In this document: in pieces, positions 29,501 to 44,600 of the stretch
Layout: the number at the start of each line of letters is the position of its first letter
Numbering within the stretch: position 1 is the stretch's first letter
Source: Xestospongia bergquistia
Lineage: Eukaryota; Porifera; Demospongiae; Haplosclerida; Petrosiidae
Reading direction: 5' to 3'
DNA: 64,000 bases
Assembly: GCA_963965975.1 (NCBI GenBank)
Contig: OZ014416.1
Location: forward strand, 2,790,001 to 2,854,000
Notes under the pieces: model-generated
Told to the model about the DNA's origin: nothing
Databases searched by the model: none
The model's input: the letters and a program-made list of their open reading frames with translations, nothing else
Position numbers and translations under genes: made by a program

Positions 29501-32500
29501 AAATCAGATGTTAGTGTAAAGAATCGTCTGTTTGCAGTAGATCAGATATCAACAAGAGTAAAGCATATATCAGCGTTAGATCAGATATCATAGTGTCAGA
29601 TGAGATGTCAGTGTTAATCATGTTGATGTCAGGTTTCAATACATCAGACATGAACATGAGAAAATCAGATCTTAGTGTTAGATCAGATGTCAGTTTGTGT
29701 TAAGTCAAATGTTGGTGCTAAAAATTATGTTGATGTATGTTTGCAGATCAGATATCAACATTAGTAAATCAGATCTCAGTCTGATATTAGATATCTTAGT
29801 CAGTGTCAGATAAGATATCTAATATCTAAGTGTTAAGAATGTTGGTGACGGTGTGTAGTAAGATCAAATATCAACAAGGATAAATCATATCTCGGTGTTA
29901 GATCAGGTATCAGTGTTAAGAATCATGTTAATGTCAATGTGTAGTAGATCATATATCACCATGAGTAAATCAGATCTCAGTGTTAGATCAGATTTCAGTT
30001 TGTGTTAAGTCAGATGTTATTGTTAAAGTTCATGTTGATGTCTGATTGCAGTAGATCAGATATCAACATGAATAAATCATATCAGCGTTAGATCAGATAT
30101 AAGTCAGTGCCAGATGAGATATCAGTGTTAAGAATCATGATGTCAGTGTTGATCAGATATGAACAAGAGTAAATGATATCTCGGTTTTACATAAGGTATC
30201 AGTGTTAAGAATCATGTTAATGTCAATGTTTTATAGATCATATATCAGCAAAAGTAAATCAGATCTCAGTGTTATTTCAGATATCTTTGTTAACGTCAGG
30301 TCAGATATCAGTATTAAGAATCGTGTTGATATCATTGTATAGTAGATCAGATATCAACAGGTGTTAGATCACATCACTGTTAAGAATCTTGTTGATGTCA
30401 ATGTGTAGTAGATCAGATATCAACAAGAGTGAATCAGATCTCGGTGTTAGATCAGGTATCAGTATTAAGAATCATGTTAATGTCAATGTGTAGTAGATCA
30501 TATATCACCATGAGTAAATCAGATCTCAGTGTTAGATCAGATTTCAGTTTGTGTTAAATCAGATGTTATTTTTAGGAATCATGTTGATATCTGGTTGCAG
30601 TAGATCAGATATCGACATGAGTAAATTATATATCAGCATTAGATCAGATATAAGTCAGTGCCAGATGAAATATCAGTGTTAAGAATCATGTTGATGTCAG
30701 TGTTGATCAGATATGAACAAGAGTGATTGATATCTCGGTTTTACATAAGGTATCAGTGTTAAGAATCCTGTTAATGTCAGTGTGTTATAGATCATATATC
30801 AACATGAGTAAATGAGATCTCAGTGTTAGATCAAATATCAGTGTTACCATCAGATCAGATATCAGTATTAAGAATCATGTTGATGTTGGTGTGTAGTAGA
30901 TCAGATATCAACAAGAGCAAATCAGATTTCAGTGTTAGATTAGGTATCAGTGTTAAGAATCATGTTAATGTCTCTGTGTAATAGATGATATATCAGCATG
31001 TGTAAATCAGATCTTAGTGTTAGATCATATATCAGTTTGTGTTAAATCAGATTTTAGTATTAAGAATCATGTTGACATAGTTTTGCAGTATCAACATAAG
31101 AGATCTCAGCGTTAGATCAGACATAGTTGGTGTCAAATGAGATATCAGTGTTAAGAATCATGTTGATATGAGTGTATAGTAGATCAGATATCAACAGGTG
31201 TTAGATCAGGCATCACTGTTAAGAATCGTGTTGATGTCAGTGTGTAATAGATCATATATCAACAAAAGTAAAACAGATCTGTTATTTCAGATATCATTGT
31301 TAGCGTCAGGTCAGATATCAGTATTAAAAATAATGTTGATATGAGTGTATAGTAGATCAGCTATTAACAGGTGTTAGATAAGGTTTCACTGTTAAAAATC
31401 ATGTTGATGTCAATGTGTAGATCAGATATCAACAAGAGTAAATCACATATCGGTGTTACATCAGGTATCAGTGTTAAGAATAGTGTTAATGTCAATGTGT
31501 AGTAGATCATATATCAGCATGAGTAAATCAGATGTCAGTGTTAGATCAGATATCAGTTTGTGCTAAATGAGATGTTAGTGTTAAGAATCATGTTGATCTC
31601 TGTTTGCAGTAGATCAGATATGAAATCAGTAAATCAGATCTCAGTATTAGATCAGATATCATAGTCAGTGTTACATGAGACATCAGTGTTAAGAATCATG
31701 TTGATGTCAGTGTGTAGATCAGATATCAACAGGTGTTAGATCAGGCATCATTGTTAAGAATCGTGTTGATATCAGTGTGTAGTCAATGAGATATCAATAA
31801 AAGTAAATCAGATTTCATTGTTAGATCAGGTATCAGTGTTAAGAATCATGTGAATGCCAGTGTGTAATAGATCAGATATAAACATGAGTAAATCAGATCT
31901 CACTGTAAATGAGATATCGTAGTGTGAGATAAAATGTCAGTGTTAAGAATCACGTTGATGTCTGTTTGCAGTAGATCAGATATCAACATAAGTAAATCAG
32001 ATCTGTGTTAGATGAGATATTATAGTGTCAGATAAGATATCTGTTAAGAATCATGTTGATGAGTATCTAGTAGATCAGATATCAACAGGTGTTAGATCAG
32101 ATATCAGTGTTAAGAATCATCTTAATGTCAGTGCATAGTAGATCATATATCAACATGAGTAAATCAGATCTCAGTGTTAGATCAAACATCAGTTTGTGTT
32201 AAATCATGTTAGTGTTAAGAATCATGATGTCTGTTTGCAGTAGATCAGATATCAGTCAGGATTAGATGAGTTGTCAGTGTTAAGAATCATCTTGATGTCA
32301 GTGTATAGTAGATCAGATATGAACAGGTGTTAGATCAGGTATCACTGTTAAGGATCATGTTGAAGTCAATGTGTAGTAGATCAGATATCAACTAGAGTAA
32401 ATCAGATCTAGGTATCATTGTTAAGAAACATGTTCATGTCAGCTTTCAGTACATCAGAAATGAAAATGAGAAAATCAGATCTTGGTGTTAAGTCAGATGT

Positions 32501-32985
32501 TATTGTTAACAATCGTGTTGATGTATGTTGCAGTAGATCAGATATCAACTTGAGTAAATCAGATCTCAGTGTTACATCAGATATCATAGTCAATGTCAGA
32601 TAAGATCAGTGTTAACAAACATGTTGATGACAGTGTGTAGTAGATTGTGTCAATGTGAGTAAATCAGATCTGTGTTAGATCAGATATAAGTTTGTCTTAA
32701 ATCAGATGTTTGTGTTAAGAATCATGGTAATGTCTGTTTGTGGTAGATCAGATGTTAACATGACAAATCAGATCTTAGTGTTAGATCAGATATCAATTTG
32801 TGTTAAGTCAGATGTTGGTGTTAAAAGTGATGCTGATGTATGTTGCAGTAGATCAGATATAAATATGAGTAAATCAGATCTCAGTGTTAGATCAGATATC
32901 AGTGTTAAGAATCGTGTTAATGTTAGCGTGTAGTAGATCATATATCAACATCAGTCAATCAGATGTCAGTGTTAGATAACACTAA
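26569..32985 (+). repeat. satB array, left block 3 (forward)
   Basis: Tandem units of mixed length (about 65-115 bp), built from short phrases such as GTTAGATCAGATATCA, AGTAAATCAGATCTCAG, GTTAAGAATCATGTTGATG and CAGTGTGTAGTAGATCAG. The dense TTAGATCAGATATCA phrase suggests growth by unequal exchange of sub-units. I see no gene in it. Confidence 0.95.
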
Positions 32986-35140
32986 CATCTGATCTAACAC
33001 TGAGATCAGATTTACTCATGTTGATATATGATCTACTGCACACTGACATTAACACAATTCTTAACACTGATACCTAATCTAACACCGAGATCTGATTTAC
33101 TCTTGTTGATATCTGATCTTACTACACACTGTCACCAACATTCTTAACACTGATATCTTATCTGACACTATGATATCTGATATCAGACTGAGATCTGATT
33201 TACTGATGTTGATATCTGATCTGCAAACATACATCAACATGATTTTTAACACCAACATCTGACTTAACACAAACTGATATCTAATCTAACACTAAGATCT
33301 GATTTTCTCATGTTCATGTCTGATGTACTGAAACCTGACATCAACATGGCTCTTAACGCTGACATCTCATCTGACACTATGATATCTGATCTAATGCTGA
33401 TATATGATTTACTCTTGTTGATATCAGATCTACTGCAAACAGATGTCAACATGATTCTTTACACTAACATCTGATTTAACACAAACTGAAATCTGAATTA
33501 CTCATGTTGATATATGATCCACCCACTAACATTAACACGATTTTTAACACTGATACCTGATCTAACACCAAGATCTCATTTACTTTTCTTGATATCTGAT
33601 ATACTATGCACTAACATCAACACGATTCTTAACAGTGAAAACTGATTTAACACCTGTTGATATCTGATCCACGATGCACTGACATCAAGATGATTCTTGA
33701 TACTGATATCTCATATGACACTGACTATATCTGATCTAACACTGAGATCTGATTTACTCATGTTGATATCTGATCTACGCAAACAGACATCACAATGATT
33801 CTTAACACTAACATCTGATTTAACACAAGCTGATATCTGATCTAACACTGAGATCTGCCTTACTCATGTTGATATATGATCTACTACACACTGAAGTTAA
33901 CATGATACTTGATACTGATATGTCATATGACACTGATATCTGATCTAACACTGAGATCTGATTTACTCATGTTGATATCTGATCTACTGCAACCGGAAAT
34001 CAACATGATTCTTAACATTAACATCTGATTTAACACAAACTGATATCTGATCTAACACTGAGATCTGATTTAATCATGTTAATATATGATGTACTACACA
34101 CTGACATTAACACGATTCTGATATCTGATCTAACACAGATCTCATTTACTCATTTATATCTGATCTACTGCAACATACATCAACATGATTTTTAACACCA
34201 ACATCTGACTTAGCACAAATTGATATCTGATCTACCACTAAGATCTGATTTTCTAATGTTGATATCTGATGTACTGCAACCTGACATCAATGTGATTCTT
34301 AACACTGACATCTCATCTGACACTGATATTTGATCTAACACTAAAATATCATTTTTTCATGTTGATATCTGATGTACTGCAAACTGACATCAACGTGATT
34401 TTTAACACTGACATCTCATCTGACACTGATATTTGATCTAACACTGAGATCTGATTTACTCATGTTGATATCTGATCTACCGCAAACAGACATCAACATG
34501 ATCCTTAAGACAAATATCTGATTTAAGACAAACTAATATCTGATCTAACACTAACATCTGATTTACTCACATTGACATATGATCTACTACACACTGTCAT
34601 CAACATGTTTTTTAACACTGATATCTTATCTGACACTGACTATGATATCTGATGTAACACTGAGATCTGATTTTCTCATGTTCATATCTGATGTACTGAA
34701 ACCTGACATCAACGTGATTCTTAACACTAATACCTTATCTAACACCAAGATCTGATTTACTCTAGTTGATATCTGATCTACTACGCATTGACTTCAACAT
34801 GATTAGAGATACCTGATGTAACTAACACCTGTTGATATCTGATCTACTACATACTGACATCAAGATGATTCTTAACACTGACATCTCATCTGACCCTATT
34901 TATGATATCTGATCTTCTGCAAACAGATATCATGATTCTTAACACTAACATATGATTTAACACAAACTGATGTTTGATCTAACACTGAGATCTGATTTAC
35001 TCATGTTGATATATGATCTACTATGCACTGACATTAACATTATTCTTAACGCTGATACCTGATCTAACACCTGTTGATATCTGATCTGACATCAACATGA
35101 TTCTTAACAGATATCTTATCTGACACTGACTATATCTGAT
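32986..35140 (-). repeat. satB array, inverted block
   Basis: The same satB phrases read on the minus strand (CTGATCTAACACTGAGATCT and so on). The switch occurs at about 32985 around GTTAGATAACACTAAC. The block ends at about 35140, where Gypsy-derived sequence begins. Confidence 0.95.
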
Positions 35141-35634
35141 CCAAAAGTATCTGGTGCAGAGTAATCATTACAATTCTCTGTAGTTCTATCAGAACTCCCT
35201 ACAGTTTCAGTAGCACCAGAAGAGAACCTAGTTCCTGGTGTACATAGTTTAAGTCTATCAAAGTGAAGTACTTGTAACTCTTTCTTTCTTTCAACATTTC
35301 TAATTTTGTAGTCACTTTCTGAAATTTGTTCCACAATTTTAAATGGACCAGTCCATGGGTGATGAAGTTTTTTAGACTACCCTCGAAGAACAGCGGGTGA
35401 ATGCAACCAGACAAGATCACCTTCCTTGAATGGCTTTGCATGAATATGCTTGACATAACATTCTTTTTGATGTCTGTGGGACGTACGTAATTTCTCTCTA
35501 GCTATACGATAGGCTTCGTCTAAACTCATCTTGAGATGTATAGCATAGTCACTTGTAGAAAGTTCATTGTTCTCTCCAGTTCCATACATCAAATCAATAG
35601 GGAGACTAGCTTGACGTCCAAACACGAGCATTTA
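35141..35634 (-). mobile_element. Gypsy remnant (integrase-side tail) at satB/satA junction
   Basis: Minus-strand blocks MLVFGRQASLPIDLMYGTGE, EGDLVWLHSPAV, LHHPWTGPFKIVEQISESD and FDRLKLCTPGTRF match the region after the integrase core of Gypsy pol. It is the same lineage as 8945-9598. No LTR is seen beside it, so this is a solitary piece, broken, with satB on its right-hand coding end and satA on the other. Confidence 0.8.
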
Positions 35635-38600
35635 GTCCTAGTTGTCCATCCCATCCCTTTGTCCTAAGAGACTAATGGAAAGTAAAAGATGTCCTATGGG
35701 CTGCTTTAACACTGCCTTTAGTCTGCTTGTCCATCCCTTCCCTTTGTCCCTAAGGGACTAATGGAAAGTAAAGTATGTCCCATGGACTCCATTAACACTG
35801 CCTTTAGTCCTGCTTGTCCATCCCATGACGTTTGTCCCTAAGAGACTAATGGAAAGTAAACTATGTCTTACGGACCACTTTAACACTGCCTTAGTCCTGC
35901 TTGTCCATCCCATCACTTTTGTCCCTAAGGGACTAATCGACAGTAAAGTATGTCCTATGGACTCCTTTAACACTGCCTTTAGTCGTGCTTGTCCATCCCT
36001 TCCCTTTGTCCCTAAGGGACTAACGAAAAGTAAAGGATGTCCTATAGACTCAATTAACACTGCCCTTAGTCCTGCTTGTCCATCACTTCTCTTTGTCCCT
36101 AAGGGACTAATGGAAAGTAAAGTATGTCCTATGGACTCTTTTAACACTACCTTTAGTCCTGATTCTCCATCCCATCACTTTTGTCCCTAAGGGACTAATG
36201 GACAGCAAAGGATGTCCAATGGACTCCTTTAATACTCCCTTTAGTCCTGCTTATACATCCTTCCCTTTCTCCCTAAAGGGCTAATAGAAAGTAAGGTATG
36301 TGCTATGACCCTTTAACACTGCCTTTTGTCCTGCTTATTCATCCCATCACTTTTGTCCATAAGGGACTAATGCACAATAAAGGATGTCCTATGGACTCCT
36401 TTAACGTTGCCTTTGGTCCTACTTGTCCATTCCTTGTCTTTGTCCATAAGGGAATAATGGAAAGTAAGGTATTTTTTATGACTCCTTTAACACTACCTTT
36501 AGTCCTGCTTGTCCATCCCATCACCTTTGTCCATTAGGGACTAATGGAAAGTACTATGGACTCCTTTAACACTGCCTTTAGTCCTACTTGTCCATTCCTT
36601 CTTTTTGTCCCTAAGGGACTAACTGAAAGTAAGGTATGTCCTATGAATCCTTTAACACTGCCTTTAGTCCTGCTTGTCCATCCCATCACATTTGTCCCTA
36701 AGGGACTAATTGACAGTAAAGTATGTCCTATGGACGCCTTTAACGTTACTTTAGTCGTGCTTGTCCATCCCTTCCCTTTATCAATAAGGGACTAATGAAA
36801 AGTAAAGGATTCCTTCCTGCTTCTCCATCCATTCCCTTTGTCCTAATGGACTAATAGAAAGTAATGTATGTCCTATGGACTCTTTTAACACTGCCTTTTG
36901 TCCTGCATCTTCATCCCATCACTTTTGTCCCTAAGGGACTAATAGAAAGTAAAGGATGTTCTATGGACTCCTTTAACACTGCCTTTAGTCCTAATTGTCC
37001 ATCCCTTCCCTTTGTCCCCAATGGACTAATAGAAGGTAAAGTATGTCCTATGGACTCCTTTAACACTGCCTTTGCTCTTGCTTCTCCATCCCATCACTTT
37101 TGTCCCTAAGGGACTAATTGACAGTAAAGTATGTCCTATGAACTCCTTTAACGCTACTTTAGTCATGCTTGTCCATCCCTTCCCTTTGTACATAAGGGAC
37201 TAATGGACAGTAAAGGATGTCCTATGGACTCCTTTAATACTGCCTTTAGTCCTGCATGTCCATCCCATCACTTTTGTCCCTAAGGGACTAATCGACAGTA
37301 AAGTATGTCCTGTGGACTCCTTTAACGCTACTTTAGTCGTGCTTGTCCATCCCTTCCCTGTGTCCATAAGGGACTAATGAAAAGTAAAAGAATGTCCTAT
37401 AGACTCTTTTAACACTGACTTTAGTACTACTTGTCCATCCTTTCCCTTTGTCCCTAATGGACTAATAGAAAGTAAAGTATGTCCTATGGACTCCTTTAAC
37501 ACTGCCTTTACTCTTGCCTCTCCATCCCATCACTTTTGTCCCTAAGGGACTAATGGACAGTAAAGGATGTCTTATGGACTCCTTCAACACTGCCTTTAGT
37601 CCTGCTTGTCAATCACATCACTTTTGCCTCTAAGGGACTAATGGAAAGAAATATGGACTCCTTTAACACTGCCTTTAGTCCTGCTTGTCCATCCAATCAC
37701 TTTTCTCTCTAAGGGACTAATGGAAAATAAAGTATGTCCTATGGACTCCCTTAATACTGCCTTTAGTCCTGCTTGTCCATCCCTTCCTATTATCCCTAAG
37801 GGACTAATGGAAAATAAAGTATGTCCTATTGGACTCCTTTAGTACTGCCTTTAGTCCTGCTTGTCCATCCCATCACTTTTGTCCCTACTGCATATAGTCC
37901 TACATAAGCTTTCCATCCTATCACTTTTGTCCCTATCAGACTAATGGAAAGTAAAGTATGTCCAATGGACTCCTTTAGTACTGCCTTTAGTCCTGCTTGT
38001 CCATCCCATCACTTTTGTCCCTAAAAGACTAATGGACAGTAAAGGATGTCATATGGACTCCATTAAAACTACCTTTAGTCCTGCTTGTCCATCCCTTCCC
38101 TTTGTTCCTATTGGGACTAATAGAAAGTAAAGTACGTCCTATGGACTTCTTTAACACTGCTTCAGTCCTGCTTCTCCATCCCGTCACTTTTGTCCCTAAG
38201 GGACTAATGGACAGTAATGGATGTCCTATAGACTCCTGTAACACTGCCTTTAGTCCTGCTTCTCCATCCCATCACTTTTGTCCCTAAGGGACTAGCGGAC
38301 AGTAAAGGATATCCTATGGACTCCTTTAACATTGCCTTTACTCTTGCTTGTGCATCCCTTCCCTTTATCCCTAAGGGACTAATAGAAAGTAAAGTACGTC
38401 CTATGGACTCCTTTAACAATGCCTTTACTCTTGATTCTCCATCCCATCTTTTTTATCCCTAGGGACTAATGGACAGTAAAAGATGTCCTATGGACTCCTT
38501 TAATACTGCCTTTAGTCCTGCCTGTCCATCCCATCATTTTTGTCCTTAAGGGACTAACGGACAGTAAACGATGTCCTATGGACTCCTGTAACACTGCCTT

Positions 38601-41600
38601 TAGTCCTGCTCTCCATCCCATCACTTTTGTCCCTAAGGGACTAATGGACAGTAAAAGATGTCCTATGGACTCCTTTAACATTGCCTTTACTCCTGTTTGT
38701 CTATCCCTTCCCTTTATCCCTAAGGGACTAATAGAAATAAAGTATGTCCTATGGACTCCTTTAACAATGCCTTTACTCTTGATTCTCCATCCCATCTTTT
38801 TTATCCCTAAAGGACTAATGGACAGTAAAGGATGTCCTATGGACTCCTTTAATACTGCCTTTAGTCCTGCTTGTCCATCCCATCATTTTTGTCCCTAAGG
38901 GACTAACGGACAGTAAAGGATGTCCTATGGACTCCTTTAACACTGCCTTTAGTCCTGCTTGTCTATCCCGTCACTTTTGCCCCTAAGGGACTAATGGAAA
39001 GTACTATGGACTCCTTTAACACTGCCTTTAGTCCTGCTTGTCCATCCAATCACTTTTCTCTCTAAGGGACTAATGGAAAGTAAAGTATGTCCCATGGACT
39101 CCTTTAATACTGCCTCTAGTTCTGCTTGTCCATCACTTCCCATTTTCCCTAAGGGACTAATGGAAAATAAAGTATGTCCTATTGGACTTCTTTAACACTG
39201 TCTTTAGTCCTACTTAAGCTTGACCATCCTATCACTTTTGACCCTAACAGACTAATGAAAAGTAAAGTATGTCCAATGGACTCCTTTAATACTGCCTTTA
39301 GTCCTGCTTGTACATTCCATCACTTTTCTCCCTAAAGGACTAATTGACAGTAAAGGAAGTCCTGTGGACTCCTTTAAAACTACCTTTAGTCCTACTTGTC
39401 CATCCCTTCCCTTTGTTTCTAAGGGACTAATAGAAAGTAAAGTATGTCCTATGGGCTCCTTTAATACTGCTTTAGTTCTGCTTGTCTATCCTTTCCCATT
39501 GTCCCTAATGGACTAATGGAAAATAAAGTATGTCCTATTGGACTCCATTAACACTGCCTTTAGTCCTACTCAAGCTTGTCCATCCTATCACTTTTGACTC
39601 TATTGGACTAATGGAAAGTAAAGTATGTCCAATGGACTCCTTTAATACTGCCTTTAGTCCTGCTTGTCCATCCCATCACTTTTGTCCCTAAAGGACTAGT
39701 GGACAGTAAAGGAAGTCATATGGACTCCTTTAAAACTACCTTTAGTCCTGCCTGTCCATCCCTTCCCTTTGTTCCTAAGGGACTAATAGAAAGTAAAGTA
39801 TGTCCTATGGACTCTTTTAACACTGCCTTTAGTCCTGTTTTTCCATCCCTTCACTTTTGTCCTTAAGGGACTAATGGACAGTAAAGGATGTCCTATAGAC
39901 TCCTGTAAAACTGCCTTTAGTCCTGCTTCTCCATCCCATCACTTTCGTCCCTAAGAGACTAATGGACAGTAAAGGATGTCCTATGGACTCCTTTAATACT
40001 CCCTTTAATCTTGCTTGTCCATCCCATCACTTTTGTCCCTAAGGGACTAATGGACAGTAAAGGATGTCCTATGGACTCCTTTAAAACTACCTTTAGTCCT
40101 GTTTCTCCATCCCTTCCCTTTGTTCCTAAGGGACTAATAGAAAGTAAAGTATGTCCTATGGACTCCTTTAACACTGCCTTTAGTCCTGCTTCTCCATCCC
40201 ATCACTTTTGTCCCTAAGAGACTAATGACAGTAAAGGATGTCCTATGGACTCTTTTAATACTCGCTTTAGTCCTGCTTGTCCATCCCATCACTTTTGTCC
40301 CTAACGGACTAATGGACAGTAAAGGATGTCCTATGGACTCCTTTGAAAGTACCTTTGGTCATGTTTGTCCATTTCTTCCCTTTGTTCCAAAGGGACTAAT
40401 AGAAAGTAAAGTATGTCCTATGGACTCTTTTAAAACTGCCTTTAGTCCTGCTTCTCTCTAAGGGACTAATGTGAAGTAAAGTATGTCTAATGGACTTTTT
40501 TAACACTGCCTTTAGTCTTGCTGAAACTTGTCCATCCAATCACCATTGTCCCTAAGGGACTGTTGGAAAGTAAAGTATGTCCTATGGACTCCTTTAACAT
40601 TAACTTAAGCTTTAGTCCTTCTTGTCCATGCCTTCTTTGTCTTTAAGGGACTAATGGACAGTAAAGAATGTCCTATGGACTCCTTTAACACTTCCTTTTG
40701 TCCTGCTTGTCCATCCCATCAAATTTGTCCATAAGGTACTAATGGATGGTAAAGTATGTACTATCGACTCCTTTAACTCTGCCTTTAGTCCTGCTTAAGC
40801 TTATCAATCCCATCACTTTTGTCCCTAAAGTGGACAGCAAAGGATGTCCTATGGACTCCTTTAACATTGCCTTTAGTTCTGTTGTCCATCTAATCACTTT
40901 TATCCCTAAGGGACTAATAGAAAGTAAAGTATGTCCTATTGGACTCCTTTAACACTGCCTTTAGTCCTGGTTGTTCATCCCTTCCCTTTGTCCCTAAGGG
41001 AGTAATGGAGAGTAAAGTATGTCCTATCGACTCCTTTAACACTGCCTTTAGTCCTGCTTGTCCATCCCATCACATTTGTTCTTAAGAGAATAATGGACAG
41101 TAAAGAATGTCCTATGGACATCTTTAACACTGCCTTCAGTCCCACTTGTCCATCCTTTCCCTTTGTCCCTAAGGGACAAACGGAAAGTAAGGCATGTCCT
41201 ATGGACTCCTTTAACATTGCCTTTAGTCCTGCTTGTCCATCCCATCACTTTTGTCCCTAAGGGACTAATGGATAGTAAAGTATCTCCTATGGACTCCTTT
41301 AACACTGCCTTCAGACCTCCTTGTCCATCCATTCACTTTGTCCCTAAGAGAGTAATGGAAAGAATAGTATGTCCTATGGACTCCTTTAACACAGCCTTTA
41401 CTCCTGCTTAACCTTGTCCATTCAATCACTTTTGTCCCTAAGGGACTAATGGAAATTAAAGTATGTCCTATGGACTCCTTTAAAACTTCTTTTAGTTCTG
41501 CTTATCCATCCATTCCCTTTGTCCCTAAGGGACTAATGGAAAGTAAGGTATGTCCTATGACTTTTTAACACTGCCTTTAGTCCTGCTTCTTTATCCCATC

Positions 41601-44600
41601 ACTTTTATCCCTAAGGGAATAATGCACAATAAAGGATGTCCTATGGACTCCTTTAACACTGCCTTAAGTCCTACTTGTCCATCCCTTTCACTTTTTCTCT
41701 AAGGGACTAATGGAAAATACTCTGGACTCCTTTAACATTGCCTTTAGACCTGCTTGTCCGGCCAATCACTTTTGTCTCTAAGGGACTAATGGAAAGTAAA
41801 GTATCTCCTATGGACTCCTTTTAACACTGCCTTCAGACCTCCTTGTCCATCCATTCCCTTTGTCCCTAAGGGAGTAATGGAAAGTATAGTATGTCCTACG
41901 GACTCCTTTAACACTGCCTTTAGTCTAGTTTATCCAACCCTTCCCTTTGTTCCTAAGGGACTAATGGAAAGAAATGTATGTCTTATGACTCTTTAACACT
42001 GCCTTTAGTCCTGCTTCCCCATCACATGACTTTTGTGTCTAAGAGACTAACGGAAAGTAAAGTATATCCTATGGACATCTTTAACACTGCCTTTACTCCT
42101 GCTTGTCCATCCAATCACATTTGTCCCTAGACGACTAATGGAAAGTAAAGTATGTCCTATGGACTCCTTTAACACTGCCTTTAGTCCTGCTTGTACATCT
42201 CTTTCTCCTTAAGTGACTAATGGAAAGTAAAGGATGTCCTATGGACTCCTTTAACACTGCCTTTAGTCTAGCTTGACCATCCCTTCTTTTTCTTCCTAAG
42301 GCACACAATGAAAAGTAAAGAATGTCCTATGGACTCCTTTAACACTCCCTTTAGTCCCACTTCTCCATCCCGTCACTTTTGTCCCTAAGTGACTAATGGA
42401 AAGTGAAGTATGTCCTATGGACTCCTTAAATACTTCTTTTAGTTCTGCTTATCCATCTCTTCCCTTTGTCCCTAAGGAACTAATGGAAAGTAAGGTATGT
42501 CCTATGACTCTTTAACACTGTCTTTACTCCTGCTTCTTCATCCATCACTTTTATCCCTAAGGAACTAATGGACAGTAAAGGATGTCCTATGGACTTATTT
42601 AACACTGCCTTTAGTGCTGCTTGTCCTTCTCTTCTATTTCTCCTTAAGTGACTAATTGAAAGTAAAAAATATCATAGGGACTCCTTTAACACTGCCTTTA
42701 GTCTAGCTTGTCCATCCCTTCCCTTTGTTCCTAAGGGAATAATGGAAAGAAACATATGTCCTATGGACTCCTTCAACACTCCCTTTAGTCCTGCTTGTCC
42801 ATCCCATCACTTTTGTCCCTAAGGGACTAATGGACAGTAAAGTATGTCCTATGGACTCCTTTAATACTTCTTTTAGTCCTGTTTCTTCATCCCTTCCCTT
42901 TGTTCCTAAGGGACTAATAGAAAGTAAAGTATGTCCTATTGGACTCCTTTAACACTGCCTTTAGTCCTGGTTAAGCTTGTCCAACCCATCACTTTTGTCC
43001 TATCACTTTTGTCTTTGAGGGACAAATGGACAGTAAAGGATGTCCTATGGACTTTTTTAACACTGCCTTAAGTCCTGCTTGTATATCCCTTCCTTTTGTC
43101 CCTAAGGGAGTAATGGAAAGTAAAGTATGTCCTATTGACTCCTTTAACACTGCCTTTAGACTTGCTTGTCCATCTCATCACATTCGTTCTTAAGAGAATA
43201 ATGGACAGTAAAGAATGTCCTATGGACTTCTTTAACATTGCCTTCAGTCCCACTTGTCCATCCTTTCCCTTTGTCCCTAAGGGACAAACGGAAAGTAAGG
43301 TATGTCCTATGGACTCCTTTAACATTGCCTTTAGTCCTGCTTGTCCATCCCATCACATTCGTTCTTAAGAGAATAATGGACAGTAAAGAATGTCCTATGG
43401 ACTTCTTTAATATTGCCTTCAGTCCCACTTGTCCATCCTTTCCCTTTGTCCCTAAGGGACAAACGGAAAGTAAGGTATGTCCTATGGACTCCTTTAACAC
43501 TGCCTTTAGTCCTGCTTGTCCATCCCATCACTTTTGTCCCTAAGAGACTAATGACAGTAAAGTATGTCCTATTGACTCCTTTAACACTGCCTTTAGTCCT
43601 GCTTGTCCATCCCATCACATTCGTTCTTAAGAGAATAATGGACAGTAAAGAATGTCCTATGGACTTCTTTAACATTGCCTTTAGTCCCACTTGTCCATCC
43701 TTTCCCTTTGTCCCTAAGGGACAAACGGAAAGTAAGGTATGTCGTATGGACTCCTTTAACACTGCCTTTAGTCCTGCTTGTCCATCCCATCACTTTTGTC
43801 CCTAAGGGACTAATGGATAGTAAAGTATCTCCTATGGACTCCTTTAACACTGCCTTCAGACCTCCTTGTCCATCTATTCACTTTGTCCCTAAGAGAGTAA
43901 TGGAAAGAATAGTATGTCCTATGGACTCCTTTAACACAGCCTTTACTCCTGCTTAACCTTGTCCATTCAATCACTTTTGTCCCTAAGGGACTAATGGAAA
44001 TTAAAGTATGTCCTATGGACTCCTTTAATACTTCTTTTCGTTCTGCTTATCCATCCATTCCCTTTGTCCCTAAGAGACTAATGGAAAGTAAGGTATGTCC
44101 TATGACTTTTTAACACTGCCTTTAGTCCTGCTTCTTTATCCCATCACTTTTATCCCTAAGGGAATAATGCACAGTAAAGGATGTCCTATGGACTTATTTA
44201 ACACTGCTTTTAGTGCAGCTTGTCCATCTCTTCTCTTTCTCCTTAAGTGACTAATGGAAAGTAAATAACGTCCTATGGACTCCTTTAACACTGCCTTTAG
44301 TCTAGCTTGTCCATCCCTTCCCTTTGTTCCTAAGGGACTAATGGAAAGAAACGTATGTCCTATGACTCTTTAACACTGCCTTTAGTCCTGCTTCTTCATC
44401 CCATCACTTTTGTCCCTAATGGACTAATGCACAGTAAAGGATGTCCTATGGACTCCTTTAACACTGCCTTAAGTCCTACTTGTCCATCCCTTCACTTTTA
44501 TCCCTATCAGTCTAATGGAAAGTACTCTGGACTCCTTTAACACTGCCTTTAGTCCTGCTTGTCCATCCAATCACTTTTGTTCCTAAGGGACTAATAAAAA

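Noticed and set aside
32408-32933. Small frames rich in RSDINMSKSDLSV phrases
   Set aside because: They are translations of satB units and recur in many places and orientations.
26569-33452. Regular short repeats resembling a CRISPR array
   Set aside because: Units are contiguous and variable in length, without unique spacers, in an animal-like genome. It is a satellite.
32986-35140. Inverted satB as a terminal inverted repeat of one giant element
   Set aside because: No matching outer ends or target duplication were found, and the arms meet almost without a centre. An inversion within the array is simpler.
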